Part shown: positions 44,147-53,900 of the stretch, piece after piece
How the letters are laid out: each line of letters starts with the position of its first letter
Position numbering within the stretch: position 1 is the stretch's first letter
DNA from: Aphanomyces cochlioides
Taxonomy: Eukaryota; Oomycota; Saprolegniomycetes; Saprolegniales; Verrucalvaceae
Length of the DNA: 64,000 nt
Direction: 5' to 3'
Assembly: GCA_019828595.1 (NCBI GenBank)
Contig: JAHQRK010000011.1
Span: 2,294,001 to 2,358,000 of the forward strand
The notes under the pieces: generated by a model
The model's database searches: none
What the model was told of the DNA's origin: nothing
What the model saw: the letters and a program-made list of their open reading frames with translations, nothing else
Program-made: the position numbers and the translations under genes

Positions 44147-47100
44147 TTAACGACGCATTGTGTTGGTGTCGACAATGCGAATCGTGTTCATGGGACTCAA
44201 GTCGGACGCATTCGTGCCGTGCTTGTTGCTCGAATTGTTGCTCGAGTCGACGCCTCGGAGTGAAATCGTGTAGTTGCCAGCACCACTTTCAATTTCGTGG
44301 TCGTTGAGGGTCGGCATGCCCGTGATCGATTCGTTTTCGTCCTTGGCCCACGCCGACGCATACGTCCAGAGCATGAACAATTGACGCACAAACATGGCGA
44401 CGAAGATCACCATAAGAGAGATAATGACGGCGTACGAAAGCGACTTCTGCATGTCGACCGACAGATTCGATCCTGTCATGCCGCACGCAAGGCCGTAGAC
44501 AAAGACGATGAGCAGTTGGAACGCGACGGCAAACTTGAAGTAGACCGAGCAAGCGAACGGCCGGAGCAAAATCATCGCCAAGAGATACAAGACTTGCACA
44601 ATCATGAGCGACAAGAGCTGCGTGACGGCATCCTTGGTGACAGCAGCGACAAGCACACCAGTCAAAAACTGAACGAGCGCGCTCGCACCGAAGAAGAGAC
44701 GGCTCGTGTAGTGGTAGTTGGAGTAGACAACACCCCACACCACACGCGTGCGCCACTTGGACAAGCCGGCTTCGGTCAAATTTTGCAACGCCCACATGCC
44801 GTAGAGCACACCGCCAACCAAGAGAGCAAGCGTCGCGATCGACAAGATACCGTAGGTTTGAATGCCCGTCGACGATGCTTCTTGGAGCGTTTCAAACATG
44901 CAAATCATCGAAAGCGGCAAGATGGCGAAGAAGCCAACCAAGACACACATGCCGAGAAGACGGCGCGAGATGCTGCGGAAGCTCACGGAACGCTTGTGCG
45001 AGTCGGTCGAGTCCGAGTGGAATGGATTGCCACGCTGGGACACCCACTGGGAGATTAACGCCGTGGCAATCACAAAGACCATGATGGCAGCAATGACCAC
45101 CAAGATTGCGACCCAGACACGGACAAACCAGTCCTTGTCGTTAATATCGGAGCGCAACGAGAATTGAAGCTTGCCTTGGGCGTCGTAGCCGCTGTCGTCG
45201 TCGGCCAAAAGACGGCCAGTTGAGTTGACGAGCGTGAGCAACTGCGTACTCGATACGGCTGACGAGGACGACGACGTGCCGCGGATGAGGAATTCCATCC
45301 AGCTGAGCGAGTCCAAGAAGTTGACGTAGAACTTTTGAGGCACTTTGGTGTTCTTGGCCAACGAAAGCACGCCAACTTGTTGGATGAACGAGATGAACAT
45401 GGGGAACTCCCAAGAGTTGGGGGCGGCGAAGCGGTCCTTGGGCGAGTCAGGCAAGATGTACGATGGGTTCATCGCGATGAATTGGAAGAACGCCATCAAG
45501 ACGAGAGTGATGCCGACAATTGACGATGAGAGGTAGCGGAGCGTTTGCTGCAACTTGGACTCCGATCCTGTCGTGATGGATGCCTTCAAGTCTTCACGTG
45601 CTTCGGGCGACTTGGCTTCGATGTCTTGACGACGCTTGTCAGAGTGATCCGTGTTGTCTGTCGCGACTTCGCTGCCACTCGAGCTGCTGCCACCATTGTT
45701 GATAGATGACCCATTGGCATCAGTAGCCTTGGGTGATGCGGTGGTCAAGCTCACCAAGTTGTCCACGACAGGCTTTGGCGTTGTTGCATCGGGGGGAGGT
45801 GTCGTCGTCGTCTTGTTAAACAATTCATCCGTGAAGACTGATTGTGTCGATGGCACGGGGGTCGTCACGACGGGCAAATCCGTTGGCACGACTGTGTATG
45901 TCTTGGGTGGCGATGTTGTAGACACAGCAGGAGTAATTGTTGGATCAGACGTGGGCACAGGGGATGGGGGGGTGGATGGGGTACTAGTTGGGCCACTTGT
46001 TGGGGTAGGCGCCGTCGATGCAGGCGATGGCTCAGCAGTGGTTGGGGATGGAGATGGTACAGTTGTGGTCACTGGCGCTGGGTCAACAGTGGTTGGGGAT
46101 GGAGATGGTACAGTTGTGGTCACTGGCGCTGGGTCAACAGTGGTTGGGGATGGAGATGGTACAGTTGTGGTCACTGGCGCTGGGTTAACTGTGGTTGGGG
46201 ACGGAGATGGTACAGTTGTGGTCACTGGCGCTGGGTCAACAGTGGTTGGGGATGGAGATGGTACAGTTGTGGTCACTGGCGCTGGGTTAATTGTGGTTGG
46301 GGTTGGTGGTGGTTCTAAGGTAGTGGTTGGGGTTGGTGGTGGTTCTAAGGTAGTGGTTGGTGTTGGCGGTGGTTCGATGGTAGTGGCCGGGGTTGGCGAT
46401 GGTTTAGCGGTAGTGGTTGCGATTGGCGGCAGTGTTGGGATTGGCGGCAGTGTTGGGATTGGCGGCAGTGTTGGGATTGGCGGCAGTGTTGGGATTGGCG
46501 GTAGTTCTATGGTAGTGGTCGGGGTTGGCGATGGTTCAGTAGTGGTTGGGGTTGGCGGTGGTTCTATGGTAGTGGTCGGGGTTGGCGATGGTTCAGTAGT
46601 GGTTGGGGTTGGCGGTGGTTCTATGGTAGTGGCCGGGGTTGGCGGCAGTGTTGGGATTGGCGGTAGTTCTATGGTAGTGGTCGGGGTTGGCGATGGTTCA
46701 GTAGTGGTTGGGGTTGGCGGTGGTTCGATGGTAGTGGCCGGGGTTGGCGGTGGTTCTATGGTAGTGGCCGGGGTTGGCGATGGTTTAGCGGTAGTGGTTG
46801 CGATTGGCGGCAGTGTTGGGATTGGTGGCAGTGTTGGGATTGGTGGCAGTGTTGGGATTGGCGGCAGTGTAACCACAGGAGCCGGAGGAGGTGCTGTTGT
46901 AGTCCCAGAAGACGGGCCAGGTGTCGCTGGATTTTCGGATGGAGTGGACGTTGGGGCAGTGGAGGGTGCTGTCGATGGTCCATTAGTCGGCGCATTCGTC
47001 GGTGCAGACGACGGATCAGGCGTGGATGTTGGTGCATCACTCGCATTGTCTTCCACCAAGTCGCCAGCGGCGCCAACTACATCTTGCACAAGGTCACCCA

Positions 47101-47176
47101 CAGGCGTCAAGTCTAAGGCGGCTGAAGCTACTGCGGCGGCAGCAGTCAAGGCGACAATACATGCAGAGAGACGCAT
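44147..47176 (-). CDS. Multi-pass membrane protein with mucin-like Pro/Thr repeats (TRP/FLC-like)
   Basis: Single-exon protein of 1009 aa from the ATG at 47176, which opens a signal peptide (MRLSACIVALTAAAAVASA); the frame upstream has only a GTG. Residues about 30-480 are Pro/Thr/Ser-rich low complexity with tandem repeats, a likely heavily O-glycosylated cell-wall-spanning stalk. The C-terminal half has about eight or nine hydrophobic helices (for example LSSSIVGITLVLMAFFQF, VAILVVIAAIMVFVIATAL, MCVLVGFFAILPLSMICMF, LLVGGVLYGMWAL and VIISLMVIFVAMFVRQLF). The layout of extracellular domain plus a helical bundle recalls fungal TRP-like/FLC membrane proteins, but I could not confirm the family. 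The tail is cytosolic and acidic or Asn-rich. A possible wall-stress sensor or channel; inferred. Confidence 0.75.
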   Translation of the reverse strand: MRLSACIVALTAAAAVASAALDLTPVGDLVQDVVGAAGDLVEDNASDAPTSTPDPSSAPTNAPTNGPSTAPSTAPTSTPSENPATPGPSSGTTTAPPPAPVVTLPPIPTLPPIPTLPPIPTLPPIATTTAKPSPTPATTIEPPPTPATTIEPPPTPTTTEPSPTPTTTIELPPIPTLPPTPATTIEPPPTPTTTEPSPTPTTTIEPPPTPTTTEPSPTPTTTIELPPIPTLPPIPTLPPIPTLPPIPTLPPIATTTAKPSPTPATTIEPPPTPTTTLEPPPTPTTTLEPPPTPTTINPAPVTTTVPSPSPTTVDPAPVTTTVPSPSPTTVNPAPVTTTVPSPSPTTVDPAPVTTTVPSPSPTTVDPAPVTTTVPSPSPTTAEPSPASTAPTPTSGPTSTPSTPPSPVPTSDPTITPAVSTTSPPKTYTVVPTDLPVVTTPVPSTQSVFTDELFNKTTTTPPPDATTPKPVVDNLVSLTTASPKATDANGSSINNGGSSSSGSEVATDNTDHSDKRRQDIEAKSPEAREDLKASITTGSESKLQQTLRYLSSSIVGITLVLMAFFQFIAMNPSYILPDSPKDRFAAPNSWEFPMFISFIQQVGVLSLAKNTKVPQKFYVNFLDSLSWMEFLIRGTSSSSSAVSSTQLLTLVNSTGRLLADDDSGYDAQGKLQFSLRSDINDKDWFVRVWVAILVVIAAIMVFVIATALISQWVSQRGNPFHSDSTDSHKRSVSFRSISRRLLGMCVLVGFFAILPLSMICMFETLQEASSTGIQTYGILSIATLALLVGGVLYGMWALQNLTEAGLSKWRTRVVWGVVYSNYHYTSRLFFGASALVQFLTGVLVAAVTKDAVTQLLSLMIVQVLYLLAMILLRPFACSVYFKFAVAFQLLIVFVYGLACGMTGSNLSVDMQKSLSYAVIISLMVIFVAMFVRQLFMLWTYASAWAKDENESITGMPTLNDHEIESGAGNYTISLRGVDSSNNSSNKHGTNASDLSPMNTIRIVDTNTMRR
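46032..46286 (-). repeat. Five tandem 51-bp repeats in coding sequence
   Basis: Five nearly identical 51-bp units begin at 46032, 46083, 46134, 46185 and 46236. Each encodes a 17-residue unit of the type PAPVTTTVPSPSPTTVD (N, A or V-adjacent variants at one position). Only a few bases differ between units, so copy number is likely to vary between strains. Confidence 0.9.
46300..46880 (-). repeat. Interleaved 18-bp and 30-bp Pro/Thr-coding repeats
   Basis: Runs of an 18-bp unit (GGCGGCAGTGTTGGGATT on +) encode PPIPTL repeats at about 46430-46500 and 46806-46868, mixed with 24-30-bp units that encode PPPTPATTIE-like and PSPTPTTT-like peptides between them. Blocks are shuffled copies of each other, a sign of unequal exchange. 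Confidence 0.8.
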
Positions 47177-48374
47177 GTTAGAGAGCGCAGCCAAGTTCTG
47201 GACTGGGCGGCAGCAATTCAAAAATGGTAAAGGCACTCCACGCTCTTAGCCAGCTCTTATACTTGATCTTTCTATACTTGGCTGCTCCTATCAAAGTGAG
47301 TAACTGCATTCACGACGGACGATCCGCTCGACTTTTATCCAATCGAGTCGATGGCTGCGGTGAGTAATTGGCACCGTCGGTTGTCACCTCTCTCGTCATT
47401 CATCAAATTGATTGCTTAATTCAGCAAGTTCTATCATTCATGCATTGAATCCATGGCTAAAATCGCGGGTTCTCGCCGTCGATGGCCATCAGAAGAAGCA
47501 CTCGACATTGTACACTGGACAGAGTTTATCACGTTGGGTGTATATATGTACCTACCTGTTGTTCCTAATGCAATTTGCAGAATCTCCACCGTGGCCATCA
47601 CCACAGTATTGTAAGCTTCAGCATTCGATCAACTCTGCACGACTGATAGACAAGGCGGTGGATGTGTAGAGCTTGAGATTGCTTAGATGGCATGGTACGG
47701 CGTTGTTGGCGTCGAGAGGGTTGAAAAGAGTCTTAGACGCGAGTGGATTTATCAAATGATAGGTACATCCTAATTGGGACACAGGGATACCAAAAACCAC
47801 GGGGAACATGCCAGCAGCTGGCGATACCGGTTACGTTCATGAATGTTTTGTGGTCGCAGAAACCGGCTGGGGAACGGAAGGCCCAAGCAAAACGAACGAA
47901 CACAACCAGATGCATGCAGTCCATGCCCCATTGTGACACTCGCTGTCAATAGAGTGTGATGTTCTCGGTATGAAGTAGAGCCACCAATAGAGTGGCAGAG
48001 ACAGCCCCCAAGGGCTCCCCCAAGGGGAGACGAGAGCAATGCAAACACGCCCTCGTAAAACCAGGACATTGGAAAGCTCGACGTGGTGCAAACAACATCA
48101 GTGTGGTCGAGCGACCATTTTCCGCAACGGTGTCCGGTCATTGACCTAACGAAAAAAGCGTTTTTTCCATGTCAATCCATGCATCGTATCGCGCTTCTTC
48201 CAAGATGAGAAGGCATCAAATGGCCCGTGTCGTATGCTTGTCAAGCGGCGTGTTACGAGGCGAGAACCAGGGAACAATTTTTTTTGTCAAACCATCCCTC
48301 GCTCGTTACTCACAGCGTTCTAGCTGACCGGACATCAAGGCGACTTGAAAAATTCACGGCGATGAATAACGTAT
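47177..48374. other. Intergenic, membrane protein to LRR gene
   Basis: 1198 bp. Frames in it (for example 47770-48141 and 47837-48091 on -) are short, overlap each other and lack domains. It must contain the promoter of the membrane protein gene and the 3' end of the LRR gene. I recognise no RNA gene, transposon or CCGGAT motif here. Confidence 0.4.
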
Positions 48375-49987
48375 CTACGCAGTAAGCTGTCCATTTTTGT
48401 TGAGTGTTGCGATGGTCTGGCGTTTATGCTGAATGAGATCTTGGATGAGGCCCAGTACTTTGATCTGGGATCGATTCAAGCTGTTGTCCTGTTTGTTTGG
48501 CACACATTCGGCTCGGTCGTCGTTCGGCATCAACTGTCGTCGCGGAACACCGTTTCGCAATTGCACGGCTGTGACCGTCCAAGTCAATCAGGACTGGATA
48601 CGACGAGAAAGCTCTCACCTTGGACTTTGCCCTTGGGGGGAGATATGACATTTTTCCGTTTCGTCGCCACCTTGGGCTTTCCAGTGGAGGGGCAACGCTT
48701 GACGCCACTCGCATCGGCCACGCGGTCAAATAAACTAACATAAACTGGTGTCGAGCTGGTTACTTGCTCTTGAGCCTTCTGGCGCTTATACTTGTCCAGC
48801 TTCATGCTTGGCGCGGATGACGTTCGTAGACTCTTGGGGCAGTAAGAAGCATGAGCAGGGGCTGGGCGATTGACAGTTGAAATGTCTTGGGTTGGGAATG
48901 CCCTTGGCAGGGGTGACGATTGTGGGACCAGCTCCATCGGTGACGAAGAGGTAGCGGGGTCTGAGTGGTTGCGAAGTCTCGCCCGAGTCAGAGTAGCCGT
49001 AGGCATTCCTTGGGTGCTATTGCTCCGCATGCATTGGAATTGCTTCTTGGCGTCGTAGATGTACGCTAGAGAAAACTCATTTCAAATTGAGCAATCGAAC
49101 ACAAACCATAGGAGTTTGCTTGTGGGCAACGAAACTGTTGACGACTTTGTCTGTCGGAGTAGCGTGAAAAGGTCAACAACAAGAGGCAGAACGTACCGCC
49201 TTCCATCGAGGAAGGAGACTTGGGGAACCTGTCCATGTCAGCAGTAATTCAAGTGAGGTTCATACGAGATCGAGAAGCATGATCCGATAGTCCAGGGTAT
49301 TCGCAATGGGATTTCCCTTGAGGGAGAGTGTCGTCAAGGAGGTATTGAGCGACAAGCTACGAATAGCTTCGGGTCTAGATGGGTATTACAATCAGAGATG
49401 AAGAGCTGTCGTACTCTTGAATAACATTTTCAGATAAATCGATACGTTCGAGGTGTTTAAGGCTCTCGAATCCCTTGGTACTTGTGAGTCTAATATGTCA
49501 TGGACGTTTGATTCCATATTGATGAAGCCACAATACCGATTTCCCCGCAAATCGACTGTTCGAAGCTCGGTGCAGAAGATGAGAGCTCCAACGTCATCCA
49601 AGCGGTTGTAGCTTAAGTCGATCACACTGGACAAGTGTTTGATGGCGTCAGTGCCAAGTGAACATACCGAAGATGTCGTAGATGACCGCTTGCACCGAGA
49701 GATGTGATGGCATTCAAAGATAAGTTTAACGACAGCAACTGAGTGGAAAAGAGTCGAGGAAATGCATCTACTCAAGAGTGTATTAGATACATTGCTGTAC
49801 CATCCGCATGCCAATGTTGTTGCGACTCAGATCGATGCAATGAGCAGCCGGAAACATGCGTAAAGCGCGGTCGGCAGTGTCGCTTGTGAGCCCTCGCTCC
49901 TAGGGCTGCCATTGAAAAAGTGCAGTGCCATTCGTTCCATACCGACAAGTTAACACTTCCGGCATCGCCCGCCCCGCCATCGATCAT
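48375..49987 (-). CDS. Leucine-rich repeat protein (SDS22-like repeats)
   Basis: A multi-exon gene with introns of 33-50 nt. Start MIDGGAGDAGSVNLS at 49987; intron 49900-49942 leads to ERGLTSDTADRALRMFP, CIDLSRNNIG and, after further splices, LLSLNLSLNAITSLG, HLSSVIDLSYNRLDDVG, ELRTVDLRGN, GFESLKHLERIDLSEN and a repeat near the end of the 49250-49390 region. These are LRRs with the LxxLxLSxN pattern of SDS22 or dynein-regulator proteins. The C-terminal part is basic and Ser/Pro-rich (IYDAKKQFQCMRSN..., then MKLDKYKRQKAQEQ) and ends in a helix (QIKVLGLIQDLIQHKRQTIA) after intron 48569-48618. The partner is unknown; a cytoskeletal or flagellar role is possible given the LRR type. Middle splice sites are approximate. 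Confidence 0.75.
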
Positions 49988-50069
49988 GTAAATCCTGTTG
50001 CGACTTTTCAAATGAGTTAAAGAGGCGCGCCCGGATAATATCCGGGTGACAACCAAGTCGAACAACTCG
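49988..50069. promoter_or_regulatory. 82-bp bidirectional promoter with a 17-bp palindrome
   Basis: The two divergent start codons (49987 on - and 50070 on +) are only 82 bp apart. The perfect inverted repeat CCCGGATA, one base, TATCCGGG lies at 50030-50046, close to the middle. It is an extended form of the motif seen upstream of other genes in the window. Confidence 0.55.
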
Positions 50070-50775
50070 ATGAAACGACACTCGATGACGTCAATGCTCG
50101 AGGAATTGACAATCCAAGTCAGCAAAACCAAGTCAATACATTGACACAACGAAAGATTATTCACTGGAGCTTTGTAGAAACGATCTAGAGCTCTTGAAGA
50201 TAGCAAAGCAATCGCACCGCGTCAATAATATCGAGGATCGTGTTGAGAATTCTTGTCAGATTCCTCACGTCGTTCAGACTCGAAACAAAGTCTACTCGAC
50301 TACGATCTGCTCTCAAGCAGTCCAGATAAACGACATGCAGTCTAAAGACGATGGTGAAACAGCGTCAATTGCACTTTGCGATTCTGTGAGTGTTATGAGT
50401 TTGGGAAGAAGTTACCAGTTTTTGTAGCTAACGAGCGAGCGCATCCAAAGCTTAGAGCTTCAAAATGCGCTTTTACTACAAGAAAATGAGGCTTTGAGTG
50501 AGTTTGCAATCTCCACACCACGACGTATCTAACCTGCTGTAGAGTTCCAACTCGAATCACTTCGACGCGAACTCGAGGAATCGAATAGCAAACTAGCTTC
50601 AATTGAGTCTACACATGCCAAGGTGTTCCGTCAAATCTATTTCATTTTCTCACTCAATGAAGGAGGTGCATCGTGGCCAGCTCCAGGCTATGGCGATTAA
50701 AATGCTCCAGGTTGGTTAAGAGTTTCCCTCACCGACTTCATTTCATTCTAGGAAGAGCTTCGTCATGTCTTGTAA
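50070..50775 (+). CDS. Small coiled-coil protein, 163 aa, six exons
   Basis: Exons 50070-50131, 50178-50385, 50428-50497, 50543-50622, 50663-50710 and 50752-50775 total 492 nt, a whole number of codons, with introns of 40-46 nt. The protein starts MKRHSMTSMLEELTIQ and ends EELRHVL. From residue about 95 to the end it is a continuous amphipathic coiled coil (RIQSLELQNALLLQENEAL, FQLESLRRELEESNSKLASI). No further domain; I do not recognise the family. It shares an 82-bp promoter with the LRR gene, so the two may be co-expressed. The first donor (GTCAAT) is the weakest; an alternative start is the ATG at 50335, which removes the N-terminal third. Confidence 0.65.
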
Positions 50776-50909
50776 AGTCATCTTGACGCATGCCACCAAT
50801 GAGTCCCACAAGACAACTTGCACGAGGAAATCTTTGGAGTCTGCAGAGCAGCGCGAGATCAATTTTGTTAAGATCACATGTATATTCAAAAGAGCAGCTA
50901 TTTCCTGAC

Positions 50910-53900
50910 TTAGCCAAAGCCAAACCCTTCCGAGCCTTCTCTAATCGCAAGCAGCAATCTGGTTTTCACCTGCTCTTCGCTTTCGTATTCTGGTAAGTCC
51001 AATTGATTGAAGCTATGCGACGAGTGAGAATAGTTCAGTTAAAGAGAGCTTACCAAGTATGAGCTGTGGGCAACGAGTCGCTCGACCCAAATGCTTTGTG
51101 GATATTGAACTTTTGTGTTCCTCGCATCCCTTCCAACGCTTTAAATCCTTCCAGTGGCACTTTGGATGTCCCAGTAACAAATTGGATGAAAAGTGCTCGT
51201 TCCTCGTGCGTAAAGGAGTACAGGACATTCCAGAACCATCGAATGACTGGATCGGTTGGTTTGTAGTTGGCGTAATCTGTGTTGGCTTTTAAATCATCGA
51301 TATCGATTTCAGGCATGCCTGAAATCAACAGTTCGAGTTCGTTTTCATTGAAAATAGATATCAGTTGAGGTGACACCAACTGATGAAATCCCGACAAAAA
51401 TGCATCAATTTGAGATCGGATTCCAGTTGCCATACGATGATGTGTCACCAGCTTGACGTACTCCATTTTATTTGCATCAGTCACTGGAACATTTCGTCCG
51501 TTTGGAATTAAATCTACCACATCCAATTTGCCAAAATTAGAGTGCTCAATTGAAAACGTAAGCTCCAAACCAAGGTCTTCAATTGGATTATCAAGGATTG
51601 AATGCAAATTTCGGTAGTATTCTGGATCAATCGCTTCCATGTCGCTGTAAGACAAAGGCAATTGCAAAATATGCTTGTAAAACGATCGAGTAAAGTGAGC
51701 ATCCAACAACTGACCGTCAGCAATCGCTTTACCAATTACTTTTCCAACAAATTCAAAGTAGCTCAAGTGGTCCTTGTTGACAAACGACAGTGGATTGGGC
51801 TGGAACGTGGGTGAATCGGCAGCTGATGTGAACAAAGCGTAGTTGGGGTTGAATATTTCACGCGCTAAAATCATGTACCATTCTCGAGTGACCCCACCGG
51901 CATCAATACCTTCCTCACCAGTAAAAGAAATGTGGAGCTTTCGACGTAGCTCGTGACCGCTTCTCATGCGCAAAGCATAGAAAGAATCTTCGAACACTCG
52001 GTCTCTTCGAACAGGGATGCGAACAGACGATGAGCCTCCTCCATGAGAACGCAACGACGAATGGCGCAAGCGTTTCATTGCAGCTTGGAAATATGTACGC
52101 TTATTGTCAAAGTCCAGAAAAGCTCGGCATCGAGGAATCTTGATCATCGCTGCCAGAGTGCTATCCAAAAGCGAAGGCTTTTCTCGAACCAACATGTTGA
52201 GTAGTACACGATTTGCTTCGACAAAGTTTGCTAGCTGGGTTGCATGGGCATCGTTGTGATCTTCTTCAAGATTGGGGGGAGCTAAGCTCATTTGAGCGGC
52301 GTCACGGGCATTGACGACGAAAAACGCCTCAATCATCGGTAAGAACCGGCTTAGAATAGAGCCCATAGCACACGAGGCGCCAGCACTCTTGCCTTCAATA
52401 ACCATGCTTTCACCTTCTTTATTGTCTTCAAACAAACCTTCAGCTGCTCGAGCTTCTTCCAAAGCATTGCTGAGAGCTTGCCAAACAGATACCAGGTCTA
52501 ATCGCTCGACTTGTTCCGTAAACTGTTCGGACGTTTGAGCAACATCTGAAAGGGTGTGCAACAACCGGAGCAATTTTACTTCGTGTTGCGAGCTGTGGAA
52601 AACTGCTGAAGTAGATGTGCGCACATGTGTTCCAGAGAGTAGTTGGGAACCAAACTCAATCAAAGTATCCATTATGCACTTCTGGTTTTGACTCACGTTG
52701 GACAACGACTTCAAAATGCTTAGAATTCGAGTCTGCATCGAAGATGTACACAAATCCATGCTCAAAACAGAGATTAAATGATTCAAATCGGCTGCTGACA
52801 AGACAACTGAAGGAACTGAAATCCACTCAAGTGTTTCCAAGGTTGAAGGAACTGTGGATTCTTCCGTGGATGTCTTTGGGGCCAAGCGAATAAGAGGAGA
52901 TACGACGGATTCCAAAACCTCCAGCACCAAATCCAAATGACTTACATTGTTGTGGATCCAGCGTGAGTCAAGCAATTTCAATAAACGAAGCAAGTCATGC
53001 TGCAAGAATTCGACGCAAAGCCGAATATTGAGCTTGGTGAGAGTTTCTAATGTCACCAAAGCACGAGATGTGACTTCGCTTACAACACCGTGCTCGATCG
53101 ATTTTCTAGCCCCACACCCAATAATATTCGATGGTGGAAACCATGAATTTGATCGAGTTCCTGTCAAAATATTCAAAATATTCACTCGAATCAGGGTGCG
53201 CGTGTTGGGATAACGACATAAATTCGTCACAACGTTGATGAAGGCATGCTCTTTCAGAATGGATTGGGTCATGAATAGACACTGCAACAAATGTTGAATC
53301 GTCGCTTCATCCAAAACGGCAATGTGATCCATAATTTCGTCTTTTTCAACCTGCACGAGACCAAGTTTCGAATTATCCTCGATGGGAGGAACCAACGGTC
53401 GTGACTCGTTACGTCGGGTTGATCGTCGTGACGTAGCAGCTAAATCACTTCCATGACTTGTTAGCATGCGTCGCAACGTAGGACGCTGAAAGAAGGCTGA
53501 ACCATCGTCGTCCTGACGAGCGTGAGCTTGAACAGATCGAAAGGCAGCTCTTTCTCGAAGCACCATTGCTTCTGCTCGAACAGAGGAGGGCAATGTTTGC
53601 AAAAAGGCGTCATCTGATGTGATCAAGATTTCTTCACGTAGTTCTGGTGCTAGAGAAGCAACAAACGAAGCATTGTCCATTTCTTGAGCCAAAGATACAT
53701 CCGGAGGAGGGGCAGCAGCAGCTTCTCTTTCTCGTCTTTCGTTTGCGAGCACCTCTTCGCGAATATCTGGTGGCAGAGCCTCCAAAGTTTCGCGGTCATA
53801 GCTTGACTGAAAGATGTCGTCTGATGGAGACGGTGTCGATGGGTTGGCTGCAATAACTTCAGCCTGCATATCGGGAGGTAGAGAGTGGAAAACATCAGGG

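Noticed and set aside
45651..47249. A 532-codon open frame on the + strand, rich in Gly and Val
   Set aside because: It is exactly antisense to the Pro/Thr-rich membrane protein; repeats of simple codons stay open on both strands. It has no domains and the opposite strand has a signal peptide and membrane helices.
47770..48141. Overlapping - strand frames in the 1.2-kb gap
   Set aside because: Cys/Trp-rich random-looking translations, conflicting frames, no splice or domain support.
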